The notes under the pieces were generated by a model. The model searched no databases. It was not told where the DNA came from and worked only from the letters and a program-made list of their open reading frames with translations. The translations under genes and the position numbers were made by a program. A stretch of 64,000 bases of DNA. Source: Kudoa neothunni. Its lineage: Eukaryota > Cnidaria. Where the stretch lies: positions 5,766,001 through 5,830,000 of the forward strand of contig OZ199840.1 in the NCBI GenBank assembly GCA_964304625.1. Direction: 5' to 3'. Positions 48,606-59,683 of the stretch are shown here, piece by piece (position 1 is the first letter of the stretch; the number at the start of each line of letters is the position of its first letter).

Positions 48606-49110
48606 CAATGGCATAGGGGTGTTGGGTCGAGCTTGCATATCATGAGGTTGCGAGTTCGATGCCTAGTCCGGGCGTTCCTGTAATCCTAATCCTAAATTAA
48701 GTAGGAAGGCTGTAGTAATCGCAAGGATTTGCGGTTTATCGTGGTCTTGCTTGCAGCTGGGAGGGGAGCCTGGCGGAAGGGTAGAACTCGGGCGCTCATT
48801 AACGCCCAGGTAGAGGGTCGAAATAAAATCCAGTAGGAGGTTTCCGTATATCTAATGTCCGCAATCTTCAGACAACTCTCCCAGACTTATTCTGGGTTAA
48901 TCCTGGGTATGGTTGGTGTGGTGTGGTGGTTGTTCCGAAACGAGGATGTTTAATGGGTTAAAATCCCACACTACCGCATACACGTAAGTCCCCTTAATAT
49001 GTTAAATATGACGCCGCGGTGCCTACAGCGTAAATGGAGAAGGCCTAACCGGTCCAAAATTCACAACCTAACAAGTTGCGTAAGCGGTTTGACCTTGTAA
49101 ACAAAAAAAA
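48606..49110 (+). mobile_element. tRNA-derived SINE, second copy
   Basis: Homologous along its length to the reverse complement of 3956-4468. It has an A box (GGCATAGGGGTGTTGGG), a B box (GGTTGCGAGTTCGATGCC), the body motif CTGGGAGGGGAGCCTGGC and the CGAAACGAGGATGTTTAATG stretch, and ends AAACAAAAAAAA at 49100-49110. Outside, tgaagatag follows at 49111-49119 and also occurs at 48477-48485; if this 9-mer is the target duplication, the insertion includes the stretch from 48486. Confidence 0.8.
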
Positions 49111-49146
49111 TGAAGATAGGGTTCGGTCTAGTTTCAAACATGAAAC

Positions 49147-49230
49147 CAGCGGTTCTTAACCTGGAATCTGTGAATGAATCCAAGGGAGTCTATGGATGAT
49201 TTCAATAAAACTAAATACAATCTCATTAAT
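49147..49230. mobile_element. hAT (Charlie-like) terminus
   Basis: CAGCGGTTCTTAACCTGG then GGGAGTCTATGGATGATTTC, the same type of end as the element at 3100-4867 but a different copy. The opposite end was not found. Confidence 0.45.
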
Positions 49231-50604
49231 TTACATTCATGATAACTAGATATTTTTAATATTAGCATAATTACTAAAAATATCATTTATACCCTTGCGT
49301 TATTGCTTATAATGAATATTTTATATTTCTTGCAAAATTTTCTTGTGTTATTTATTTTGGAAAAAAGCTCATGAAGACAAAATTTATTTAGTATGGCTTA
49401 TGGTATTGGATAAAAACTAAAAATTTCGAAAAAATATTTCATTATGTCGCAGACTATGTGCGGATAGAATGATCTTTCCTTGTACATCAAAATCAACATC
49501 AACAACAACCTTTTCTTGCGAATCTAGATTTTCCCTGTTGACTACCACAAAAACAAGGTCACGAAGTTTATTACATGCAAGTTGCTCATTCAAACAGTTT
49601 GTCAAATTTCCATGAACTTGTTGATTTAAAAGAAAATATAATTATATATTTTTTAATATTTATTATATAATAACCCTTCTTTTTTAACTCTATTTTAATA
49701 AATCCAACAATAAACGAAATTGGGGACTTTTGATTGAAAAAATATTTCTATTATTATAAAGGAATTTTTCATTTAGAAATTTTTGTATGAATTTTACCTA
49801 TAAACGTTTAAATATATGTATTATAAAACAATGTTCATTAAATGTTTAAGTCAAACGTATTATGCGTCATTATCTACGCTTGTTAGGAGTTTTAATAATT
49901 TTTAAAACCATTCCTATAAAGAATTCCACGGATTTACATTTTTGATTTAATCGTATTTTGTTAATTAAATTTGTATATTTTTAACCAGTAAGTATTATTG
50001 TTAAAAAACAAAGGTTGCATTTATTAAAAAAGTGAAATTACGTTAAAATAGTGAATACGTAAGTTAACACTCACAGATTATTAAAACCTCATTAACATCA
50101 TTTATAAAATGACAAAAAAAGGAGTAATCATTAATATTTTTATTTCTGACGCACCTTAAGTAGATTTTATTTTTTTATCGTTTTTAGATTAATAGTAAAT
50201 TTCATAACTAGAAGGATTAATTTTTATCGAAAAATTTTGAAAAGAATTAAAAGCCCTGTTCAAGTTACTTAATGATTTTGTTTAACAAATAAGTGAACTT
50301 TAATCGTTAATCACATTTCATTTCTCATAAAATTAAGGTCATTATATTTTTGGTCGTAATTTGTAAAATGAACTTAAAAATACTCATTAATTTCCCTCAA
50401 TACCTCTATTTTTATTTAAATGGAAAATGCCTGCGTAATTTTTTTTATCGAAATCATTACACTGCAAAAATAATGACAAGCTTTAAAATGCATAAATTAA
50501 AATAGACCAATAAAATTTACAATGTTTAACGTGTTAACTAGATTAAACTCTTCTGTAAAATATCACCTTCAAAAATAAAATTAAAAGTTAAAATTTTTCA
50601 TCAC
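49231..50604. other. Gene-free AT-rich stretch
   Basis: No supported exon. A 62-codon minus-strand open stretch near 49417-49605 has no recognisable motif. Confidence 0.4.
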
Positions 50605-50738
50605 ACAATACCTGACAAAGCTGGGCATTAGCATTATATACTTAAAAATCAAAAAGGCTTTAGTCTGCGCCAGGTTTAAGCCTACTTGACTGGGCAAGGA
50701 AGCCTTTGCAGAGCAGCGGGGCGCTCGCATTAGTTAAG
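50605..50738 (+). mobile_element. Non-autonomous Helitron-type 3' end
   Basis: Matches the tail of the large Helitron (46655-46853) in order: CCTGACAAAGCTGGGCATTAGC, then AAGGCTTTAG, a hairpin-like CTGGGCAAGG ... CCTTTGC, then AGCGGGGCGCTCGCATTAG-T. The last bases are ATTAG rather than CTAG. A relative or truncated copy of the same family. Confidence 0.5.
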
Positions 50739-50813
50739 AAATAAAACACCAGTTTGATGTTGCGTTGTTTGGTAGAGATCTATTTTAATATAACTGTAAT
50801 ATTTGGTTGTAAA

Positions 50814-50923
50814 GGGATGTGACCAAAGCACCAAGTGCGCGATCAGCATCGGAGTGGTACGGCACCGCCGCCGTTTTAGCTATGGCTCGCGAGTTCGAAC
50901 CCCGCCCGCGACCATTCATTACA
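50814..50923 (+). repeat. tRNA-like repeat, copy 1
   Basis: Starts GGGATGTGACCAAAGC, contains CAGCATCGGAGTGGTACGGC and a B-box-like GCGAGTTCGAACCCCGC followed by GCGACCATTC. About 80% identical by eye to 51329-51440 in direct orientation. The acceptor stem cannot form, so it is a tRNA-derived repeat and not a tRNA gene. Confidence 0.65.
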
Positions 50924-50938
50924 TTGATGGCGGGGTAT

Positions 50939-51140
50939 CTAAGAACCTACGTAACTTCCAACGCGGGAGGAAAAATGGTGTTGGACTGCCAGTATATTAT
51001 CGTACGGTGTGAGGTTCGTTTGGACATCGAGAGAGCTAAGAACCTACGCAACTTCCAATGCGGGAAGAAGTAGTGTAATGTTGGATTGCCAGTATATTAT
51101 TGTATCGTACGGTGTGAAGTTCGTTTGGACATCAAGGGAG
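50939..51140 (+). repeat. Two tandem units of about 100 bp
   Basis: Unit 1 is 50939-51035 and unit 2 is 51036-51140. Both start CTAAGAACCTACGYAACTTC and include GCCAGTATATTAT and GTACGGTGTGA-GTTCGTTTGG. They lie between the two tRNA-like copies. Confidence 0.75.
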
Positions 51141-51328
51141 CCTTGTAAGTATTATGGCTGGAATTCGACGCGCGTAAGGTCGGCGCAGATGTACTCGTGA
51201 GGGAGTGCAGCAGTTAGAGATGTCAGGTACCAAGAGACAGGATTTCGTCACATATCTGGATCTGGCGACATGAGCATATGAGGGCTTTCAAACGCGCCCA
51301 GGAGAAATGCAATGGTTGGTTATATAAT

Positions 51329-51440
51329 GGGATGTGATCAAATCGTAGGATGCGCAACCAGCATCGGAGCGGTACGAGCCGCTGCCGTTTAAGCTATGGC
51401 TCGCGGGTTCGAACCCTTCTCGCGACCATTCGTTACAATA
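51329..51440 (+). repeat. tRNA-like repeat, copy 2
   Basis: GGGATGTGATCAAATCG ... CAGCATCGGAGCGGTACG ... B box GCGGGTTCGAACCC ... TCTCGCGACCATTCGTTACA. Direct-repeat partner of 50814-50923; here the B box matches the consensus exactly. Confidence 0.65.
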
Positions 51441-53493
51441 ACATTAGTTATATTGCTTATAATGTTTGTCTTATATAAGAACAAGTATTTAAGCACAAAC
51501 TATCGTTGTTTATATTTAACAAATTCAATAAGAAGGTTATACTTCTTAAGATATTCAACATAAATATAAGAACATTAATCATTTAATTCAGGAACAAAAT
51601 CAAATATAATATCCACACCAGGGTTATTTATAGCAGCAGTTAGAAAATTTACGTTTATTTATCAAAGATTTTAATACGTTAAATTATTTTAGTTTCGAAT
51701 TATTTTATTAACTTTGGTGGTTCTGACAAAAGTTAAATTCATTATTTCCCATCAGTTGTCACAACGATTTAATTTTCTTAATGAAATACGTTACGCAAAG
51801 TCAATAATATCTTTAAAACATGCGTGTAAAAATTTATGCGAAATTCCAAGTTATTTAAAATCATTAATTGACAACTTTTGTTTAATTAAAATAAACATTT
51901 TATTACGTGATTAGATGTTGATGTCAATATAAAATGTCTTTTTGATTGGATGTTTGATTAACTAAATTTATTTCTATATTAATTTTCTGTTTTGTTAGAT
52001 AAAGTAATAACAAAATTTGTTTCGTTGACTGTAAATATTATGACTAGCATACAAGGATAATAACAAGCATAGTTGGGATGTGCAAATTATATTTACATGA
52101 AACGTCTACAAACACATTATTTCGTATAATAAAAATCTCTAAACTCATATGAATTGATAGTATTATTTAATAAATTCTTTCCTTATGAGAATTCCGGTCT
52201 AATAATGCTGTCAATATCTAGATTTGGGTTATTAAAATGGCGAGTGAACTCAACTGTTTGAAAATAGCTTCAAGTTTTAATAGTTAATTTAAACATAAAG
52301 TGTACTTTTTAAATATCCTCTTTGCACTTAAATATTTTGCGAATAATCTTATTTAAATATTGAATAATTAAAAATAAAAAAAAACTATTAAGTATAACTG
52401 CTGTGCCATGAAATTAAATGAATAGTCACGTGTCTAAAATTTAATGGATAGAAAAATTGACTCCAATCTGTATCAGATTTTCAAGTTAAAGAATTCCTCG
52501 CGAGCATCATAAACGAACGAACTAAAGAGTGAATATTGCTCAATCGGAACACGTGTTGATCATTTCAGCTCGCATGATGAGTTAAGTTTTTACCGTTTTC
52601 CATCTTGAAGTGTGCTGTTATTTATAAAACAAAAATATGTAACTTAATTCAATGTAATATTTTTATTACATCAATATAAAGCGATTCTAAATGTTAAAGT
52701 AACATTTTCTATCTCGAGGGTTTTGTATGCGGCATGGTTCCAAGTTTTCCTATGCCGTCCAAATTAGTCAAAAAATTTTTCATGAACCATATGTGAGTCA
52801 TATTATATATTGAAAGATTATAACTAATATCCTATTGAAAATGATTTTAAAATCCAGGTTTCATTTATCTAAGAATTTAGCCGTAAGTATATAAAGTTCA
52901 GTTAAAATACATATGAGTTCATAATTATTTTTATAGATTCTATGATGACTTCTACATATTCCAAATAACGTTTGATTAAGACCGTTAATATTTATCAACC
53001 ATTTGTCAGGTCCGGGTTTAAAAATTACCCATAACTGTACATGGGATTAATCATTTTCCCGAAGAACTGACGATTTTGGGGATATAACAACATTTATTTG
53101 TACTAGGATTAAATGGCCATTACTTAATAATCTTATAAGCTTTTAAAAATTCCATTCAAAATTTCAATTTATTGATAACCACACCATTGAGTATTAATCA
53201 TCTTATGTAATATTAAATTTTATCTAACAAAGAACCATAACAAAGTTTAATTAAGGCGCATATTTCTTTACTAATAATATCACTGCTATCAATACGATTC
53301 AGAATATAATACAATATATTTATGTGAAATATTCTGAATATGTCTGCTCGGTGTTTGTCTAACGAATCAATTTAGGATATACTACTTAATAACCTTATTT
53401 GGTAGATTGGAGATGTATAGCATGTATTATCGCCTACATTGGCCACAATATATCAAAATATATAGTTTATTAGGTAAGAAAATGTAACATCCA
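51441..53493. other. Gene-free region upstream of the coiled-coil gene
   Basis: About 2 kb without exons. The last 80 bases are very AT-rich (aatatatcaaaatatatag at about 53446-53464) and could include a TATA-like promoter element, but this is not diagnostic at such base composition. Confidence 0.4.
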
Positions 53494-56400
53494 ATGTTAT
53501 TTAACATTAATTTAGCAACGGTTCTGCTTATTGGATCGATACCTTGTAAGGCTAACGCAGTTGGAACAACAATTGATAATGATTCATGTCCTCAATATAT
53601 CAAACTAAAAGATGATTATCTAAAGTTACATAAAGATGTCACTGAAATAAATGAGAAGGTCAAAAATAAATTGCATACACTTTTACCAATATATGAAAAT
53701 TACGTAACCGATAAGGATACCTATAATGAAAAACTATTTTATAAACACACTTATCAGAATACTCTATTGATGTATGATAGATACAACTGTTATAGAGTGG
53801 AACCTTTCAAAAGTTTGGGACTAAAATATATACAAGAACGAAAACAAGTGGACGATATAATGAATCTTGCAAAGGGTACTGTTTATAATTGTTTTAGAGA
53901 TTTAGAAAAAACTGCCGAGTTTGTTAACCCATTGAAACAGCTTAATGGTACAAATAGTGGTTTAGTATTGGATAATAAATTTTATCAACAAATTAAAGAC
54001 AGCAACTTTAAGCCATGCTCTGGAAACGAACTTAATAAATTTTCAGATGTTATCCAAATAGGGCGTGATTTTGTGAGTAAAGCTGCCGGTTATATATCCG
54101 AAAGAAATAACCTCCTAAACAAACAATACAAATGCAGTATAAACCCAACAAGTTTGCTAAAAGACTTTTTACCTAAGCATGAGACACTCGAAAGAACTAT
54201 ATTTGGGAAAATGGCCCCACCAATGAAAAAATACATGGATGGTGTTAAGGATGAACTAAAAGCTGTATTGTTGAAATATAACGCAGAGTCATATGCCCAA
54301 CATTTGAAGAATATCGAAAGCCAAAGTACTCGTTTGAACGATATGAACTTCTCTGGCACAGTAATCAATTTGGATTTACAAGTGGAAGAAAATTTTCTAC
54401 AGTCTACACAAAACCATCTAAGTACAACAAAATCGCATATATCCGGTGCGTTATCGAATAAACTGGAGCAAAAAATATCCACGATTCGAGAACAACTTGA
54501 ACTGATCAAAACACACGATACACAGGCTCAACATAACGACGTTACACATCAAAATCTGGTAGAACATATAAAACAATTGATTAAAATTACTAATGAAGCT
54601 GCTAACAGTGTAAAAAAAATTACAGATACTGCTCAAGATTACATAAACAAAATTGATGGCCTTGAATCGCTAACAGGAGATAAAAGGTATGTCTTTGGAG
54701 CCAAAAAATTGGAATATAATATCAGAATATTTTTAAAACAAGAATTCAAAAAATTTGATGGAGACTTCGATGGGAAGTATGGAAATATCAATTCAAAGAT
54801 AAACGACACAAACGAACAATTTACTTCACTCAGCAATTCATACAAATTGATTAGTAAAAATCAAGGGTCTTACACTACGAGTTATCAAAGTGTAAAGTCG
54901 GATATTAGCCATATCACTTCAAATGAAATTCCAGAATATATTAAGAAGACCAACCTTGAATTATTGAATGAAAAACTGCCCTCCAAAAGTGTTACTATCA
55001 CCTTAAATTCAATTGGCGAAAATGGAAAATACTTAAGTGATAATGTAAATTCATATGAGAGTTTGTTAGGAAAAAATGAACTTAACTCAGTCATGCAAAA
55101 ATTACGAGAGGCAAAAGAAACCTTGGAGGGTTTAAAAAGCGACAATGATGTATTTAAAGAATATCTATTAAAAACCGATACATCATTAAAGTCTGATGGA
55201 CACAACATTGCAACCTTCTTTTCTCGTACTAGCAACACTGTTAGTGCTGAAATCGAAAAACTGGATAAGACGATTGCTGAGTTGAATTCAAAAATCTCTG
55301 CTGAAAAATCTAATATCCAAACCTTGAAAGCTAATTTGGATAATGTCAATAAAAGGGAGCAAACGTTAACACAACTATACTCTCAGATATCGTCTTCGAG
55401 GTCGGCTATGTTAGATATGCTTGGAAAGAATCCAGATGAATTCAATTCTCTGATTTTGAAACAGACCGAAAGTTTAACTTTTTCAGATGATCTTGCTAAA
55501 CTTAGCAAAGATTTTAATGGATACTTAGAACAAGCTTCGACTCTAAAAAAGGTTATTGATGAAATTTCCACTCAAACCAGCCGTGTCACATCAATGGCTG
55601 ATGAAGTTGTTACAACAATCAGTAATACAAAACAGGCTCATTCAAATACTGTGCAATCTCTCAAATATGGAATAGAATCCGTTACGGATCCTAAACTGGA
55701 TGAAATACAGGGAATTATAAATCAGATTCAACAAAGTCTCAAACAATACGGTGATATCATCGCAACTTCCAAAAATGAAAAATTGTCAAATCAAGGCTAC
55801 TATGATAACTCGGTCAAAAATGGAGAAGACTTAATTTCAGAAATTTTGAACATTAATAAAAATGAAAGGATTTCAAGACTACTCAAAAATGACCTCTCCA
55901 TTTCAACCACATTCGGTAAGTTCCATGATTTACTCAGCGAATTCGAGGCTGAAATTAATGGTAGTACTAAAGAGTTGGAATCCCATGATTTAACTTACAA
56001 GAACCTGATTGAAAGTTTCGGTCAGAATAAAGTTGAATTAAATGGTAATTTAACTGAAATGAAAACTTTATTAATGATCTACAAAATCGACGAAAATAAT
56101 GACTCCATAAATTCGAATAATAGAATGATTGAACAATTTGGTTCAATTAACACTAATCTGAAGGAAATGTACGATATGGTCAAATCTAATCTTAAAGCAA
56201 TAACTCAACAAAAGGATGAATTAATCGATCTTCAAAATACTTTAACTAAAGATCTAAAAACTTTAACTGATAACCACGAAAAAATGTCTCAATCTATTTT
56301 GATGGAAAAATCGAATCACAATGATTACTTTGAGAAACTTCACTCGGTGCAAAGAACCACTGCTATTATCACTTCCGGAATTAATCTTTTGAAAGAAAAA

Positions 56401-57321
56401 AGATCAAAACTTGAGGCATTTGTGACATCACAAGAAACTCAATATATACAAGAGAGTGGCCTTAGTGACAACAAAAAGAGTCAAATCACAGAATCTAATG
56501 AAAATAAAATTAAAGAAATGAAGCGAAAGAAAGAAGATGTAAACGAAATATTCAAAAGTTACAAAGACTTACACCAATTAACAATTAATAAATCTAACTC
56601 TATGGGTACGGACCCTCTAACTGAATTAAATAACAAATTCGATAATCTCCAGAAAATGAAAGAAGGTATAGATGGTCAATTTGATGAAATGATTACTCAT
56701 GCGGAAGGTCATATGGAAATTGTGAAAACTCATTATGATAACGAAAAACAGAAGCTTGAACAAATGTTTAACAATAGAAAGACATCATCCGACGAATTAT
56801 TAACAAAAGTGAAAACTTTAGTGGAACAATTTTTGTCCATGACCCCAGATGATAAATCGGATGATATTTCTACAAAGTTAAATAGATTGGTGGCCGAAAT
56901 TGATAGCTATCTTGAAGTAAATAAAGAAATGCCAAAAATGTCAGAACACACCCAAGAGATGGAAATTAAATCTATTTCTGAAATTCCTGTATTTAAACAA
57001 AGGTTGAACGAGGCAATTACACATGAGAAAGACTTCACTAATTCCTTAGAGCAAAATATATCTTCCAAAGCTGAACAACAACATGTACACGATGATAACG
57101 TGGTTGTAGAACCTATTGATGATATAATTGATAAATCTATGAACTACGAAGTTCAAGGAAACTCTATGAATATCGTATCCAATGATTACTTCAAACATAT
57201 CATGACAATTGGGACGGTATCTCTGCTTGCACTGATTATCATGGGTGCAATCATAAGATACAAAAGTATGAAGAAAAACGAAATCTACAACAAGTGTGAA
57301 AATATATACGTTAAAGCTTAG
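53494..57321 (+). CDS. Giant single-exon coiled-coil type I membrane protein, unrecognised
   Basis: 1,275 residues, no intron, start MLFNINLATVLLIGSIPCKA. Residues 1-22 form a signal peptide with a good cleavage site after ANA. The first 240 residues of the ectodomain hold all five luminal cysteines (C32, C99, C133, C175, C214) and two Cys-Tyr/Cys-Phe contexts (YNCYR, YNCFR). About 1,000 Cys-free residues follow, rich in Lys, Glu, Asn and Ser with heptad-like spacing, so long coiled coil. Near the end lies one membrane segment (about 1234-1254, TIGTVSLLALIIMGAII), then a short basic tail of about 21 residues (RYKSMKKNEIYNKCENIYVKA split at the membrane). Predicted: Cys-linked head and long stalk outside the cell or in a vesicle lumen, anchored at the C-terminus. 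I know no family with this sequence. The shape recalls parasite surface or invasion stalk proteins, but that is shape only. Other host genes here have many introns; this one has none. Confidence 0.85.
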   Translation: MLFNINLATVLLIGSIPCKANAVGTTIDNDSCPQYIKLKDDYLKLHKDVTEINEKVKNKLHTLLPIYENYVTDKDTYNEKLFYKHTYQNTLLMYDRYNCYRVEPFKSLGLKYIQERKQVDDIMNLAKGTVYNCFRDLEKTAEFVNPLKQLNGTNSGLVLDNKFYQQIKDSNFKPCSGNELNKFSDVIQIGRDFVSKAAGYISERNNLLNKQYKCSINPTSLLKDFLPKHETLERTIFGKMAPPMKKYMDGVKDELKAVLLKYNAESYAQHLKNIESQSTRLNDMNFSGTVINLDLQVEENFLQSTQNHLSTTKSHISGALSNKLEQKISTIREQLELIKTHDTQAQHNDVTHQNLVEHIKQLIKITNEAANSVKKITDTAQDYINKIDGLESLTGDKRYVFGAKKLEYNIRIFLKQEFKKFDGDFDGKYGNINSKINDTNEQFTSLSNSYKLISKNQGSYTTSYQSVKSDISHITSNEIPEYIKKTNLELLNEKLPSKSVTITLNSIGENGKYLSDNVNSYESLLGKNELNSVMQKLREAKETLEGLKSDNDVFKEYLLKTDTSLKSDGHNIATFFSRTSNTVSAEIEKLDKTIAELNSKISAEKSNIQTLKANLDNVNKREQTLTQLYSQISSSRSAMLDMLGKNPDEFNSLILKQTESLTFSDDLAKLSKDFNGYLEQASTLKKVIDEISTQTSRVTSMADEVVTTISNTKQAHSNTVQSLKYGIESVTDPKLDEIQGIINQIQQSLKQYGDIIATSKNEKLSNQGYYDNSVKNGEDLISEILNINKNERISRLLKNDLSISTTFGKFHDLLSEFEAEINGSTKELESHDLTYKNLIESFGQNKVELNGNLTEMKTLLMIYKIDENNDSINSNNRMIEQFGSINTNLKEMYDMVKSNLKAITQQKDELIDLQNTLTKDLKTLTDNHEKMSQSILMEKSNHNDYFEKLHSVQRTTAIITSGINLLKEKRSKLEAFVTSQETQYIQESGLSDNKKSQITESNENKIKEMKRKKEDVNEIFKSYKDLHQLTINKSNSMGTDPLTELNNKFDNLQKMKEGIDGQFDEMITHAEGHMEIVKTHYDNEKQKLEQMFNNRKTSSDELLTKVKTLVEQFLSMTPDDKSDDISTKLNRLVAEIDSYLEVNKEMPKMSEHTQEMEIKSISEIPVFKQRLNEAITHEKDFTNSLEQNISSKAEQQHVHDDNVVVEPIDDIIDKSMNYEVQGNSMNIVSNDYFKHIMTIGTVSLLALIIMGAIIRYKSMKKNEIYNKCENIYVKA

Positions 57322-58070
57322 TTATATTTTTAGTTATATTAGAAATTACTTGGGTATCATACGTGATAACCTGTATTAGGATAGATTATAGTATTGTTTG
57401 ATTCGGTATTGAATTTTTGGAGCAATATTTTCGTCATAATTGTTGTCAATATTGCTAAAAACTTTAAAAATACTTCAATAATTTTGGAAGAAAATTAGTA
57501 GGATGTGATGAGTATTCATAAAAATTAATTATCACCGAAAATAGGGAATTATTCAAATTATTAATGCTTAATTAAATAAACTTAGCGCTTCATTGTCTAG
57601 TTTTATCGTCTAAAGCAGTAATCTCTAAACCTTTCGATTAGCAGAGAGAAGATTGTTGTTTTAAGAGATACTAGGTTGAAGTAGAAAACTAATACCTAAG
57701 TAACATCAGATGCAATTTAAAATTAATTTAGTTTATTTCATGCACAAATTCAAATTATATGGCTTTATTATTCTTAAACTTTAACCCATTTGAGTTTTAT
57801 GTATCAAAAACGATGCACCAATATTTCGAATGTACATCTATATATCTACTTCTTTTCCATTTTAGTTCAAGTAAAAAATAAAAATTGTTATAATATAACG
57901 ATATAAATGTATAATTATTTGTTTGCAAGTTTACTGATTCTTTTTTTTGCCGTCCGTTTAAGTGTTGACATAAGAACGAAAAATGTTTCAGTTGCGCCAG
58001 AAGAAACTAATATTGCCAAAATATATTATCATTTTTCGTACGTTCTTGTTGTGAGCGATAGAAATGGATT
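57322..58070. other. Downstream region of the coiled-coil gene
   Basis: No supported exon; presumably the 3' UTR and spacer up to the Merlin remnant. Confidence 0.4.
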
Positions 58071-58073
58071 TTT

Positions 58074-58880
58074 TCACTCTCAAACACTGATTTAACGCTT
58101 TTAGAAGATTTCTGTATTCTCAAAAGAGATAATGAAAAATTCGTTTCTTGTATGCAAAACTTAGGATTTCTCCCAAAAGAGAGAACTTGCGAAAAATGCA
58201 ATTTAATAACGAGCCTGGGAAAGATACTGCAGTTGATGGTTATAGGTTCCGATGTATCATATGCCGGGGAAGAATAAGCCTACGTAGAGGAAAATTTTTC
58301 GAAGGTTCCAAACTGCTCCTATGGCAAATATTCTTGCTAATGTATTTGGATGTTTTTGATATTCAAATGTCATATAATGTGCTAATGAGTCAGCTTCAAA
58401 TTGGTTCCATTGAAACAATAGTTAACTGGAAAATCAACATTAGAAAAATCTATGTAGAATATTTAAATTTGTTCGGGATTCGAATTGAAGGAATGGATGT
58501 CATTGTGCGGATCGATGAATGCAAAATCTGTAAAAGAAAATATCATCGGGGAAGGGTTCTTGTTAACCAAAACGTTTGGATTATTACCACTTTTGTGGCC
58601 ACTGGTTCCATAATATGGACAGGCATGTGTTGTGGCTATAGTTCGCTTGAATCTCTTGTTATAAACATAAATCTGTAAACCACAGCGTTCAATTTAAAAC
58701 TAGCGATGGCGTCCACACTAATAAAATCGAAGCCATTTGGGGCGCATTTATCGTAATTTTCGGCATATAGCCAATAAGAAATCTGAAATAGTAGGTTCTT
58801 ATTTGGCAGTCCACCAATTTAAAAAAGTTAAAAACAATCGGTTTTCTTCCTGTATAGGAGTTATCAACCAAAATTACCAA
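58074..58880 (+). pseudogene. Merlin transposase remnant C
   Basis: The N-terminal part TDLTLLEDFCILKRDNEKF leads to LGFLPKERTCEKC, then (after a small frame change near 58200) YRFRCIICRGRISLRRGKFF and SKLLLWQIFLL. The first catalytic Asp survives in VIVRIDECKICKRKYHRGR. After VWIITTFVA a deletion removes part of the core. The second Asp is replaced by Gly (IIWTGMCCGY against IWTDKWRGY). The Glu segment HTNKIEAIWGAF is present in another frame at about 58710-58750. No clear ends or target duplication. Dead. Confidence 0.7.
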
Positions 58881-58974
58881 CATTCGAATTGATTATTATC
58901 GTTTTTAATGTTCTTTTTGCTAACCCGATAGCGAAAAGTGCCGAAGGTTACCCACTAAACCGTACTCTAGGCGA

Positions 58975-59270
58975 GATGTGAGATGTGGTTGACGTTGAAC
59001 GACGTCCCTGCTGAGGATTGTACTGCGTACGCATTACTTGTGCTCTCTAATCCTATCTATGAGAGGGTTACTTCGGCGGGTATTTCGGAATCTTCCGAAT
59101 TTGGTGAACTTAGAAAGTGTCTATTTGCACAAAAAATATGTATATGCGAGGATTAACGGGTTAATTATTCTGGGTGCTGTTTTGCATTTTATTCATTAGT
59201 AATAATAAAAATCAACGTGAAAAGATAAACAAATAATTTAATCTATGAAATAATGTTAGTTTAGTTATAT
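58975..59270. other. Junction between Merlin C and the Gypsy fossil
   Basis: More GC-rich than the surroundings. No LTR recognised. A plus-strand stretch has a faint resemblance to a retroelement gag (see rejected items). Confidence 0.25.
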
Positions 59271-59275
59271 TTAAC

Positions 59276-59683
59276 CTAATTTTTGACTTTTCGAGTTTTC
59301 CCTTTACTCTTCACATGTTCCACAAAAAATTTATAAGTTGATGATGTCAAATTATCATCTAATGTAATGGAGTATTCATTCTTGTCTTCATATTCTTTTG
59401 AAATATCTTCTAATTTTTCAAACAGCTGACTATACTGTTGACTTCCGAGTGCACTAAGACGATGATGTAATAGTTTGTCGCAAAGTTCTTTATTTTTTGT
59501 GAATTTTGATTCTACTGATCCAGTTGAAGTTGAAAAGTTGGTTGTTCTATTAATTTCGATAGAATGTAGGGGTTCGTCGTTAGGAGACAATGATAAAGAA
59601 AGAACATGACTATCATCTATTTGTGATAATTGTAAGTGCCAAGACAAACACGACGCCAAACCGAACACTATGTATCCGCGCAC
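59276..59683 (-). CDS. Open stretch at the 3' side of the Gypsy fossil, unknown
   Basis: About 135 codons overlapping the very end of the integrase region. It contains LSLSLSPNDEPLHSIEIN and CDKLLHHRLSALGSQQYS, and ends basic (HVKSKGKTRKVKN). No motif I recognise. It could be an accessory reading frame of the fossil or an unrelated exon; I give no function. Confidence 0.3.
   Translation of the reverse strand: MRGYIVFGLASCLSWHLQLSQIDDSHVLSLSLSPNDEPLHSIEINRTTNFSTSTGSVESKFTKNKELCDKLLHHRLSALGSQQYSQLFEKLEDISKEYEDKNEYSITLDDNLTSSTYKFFVEHVKSKGKTRKVKN

Noticed and set aside
50814-51440. Functional tRNA genes
   Set aside because: The B box is good, but the 5' and 3' ends cannot pair as an acceptor stem and no proper anticodon arm forms.
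53494-57321. Coiled-coil protein as a relative of Plasmodium reticulocyte-binding proteins
   Set aside because: Only the overall shape (signal peptide, Cys-containing head, long helix, C-terminal membrane anchor) is alike. I see no shared sequence motif, and the surrounding genes are animal.
58975-59160. Plus-strand gag-like stretch (MWLTLNDVPAEDCTAYALLV)
   Set aside because: A faint match to retroelement gag composition only. It is short, and no neighbouring parts in that orientation were found.
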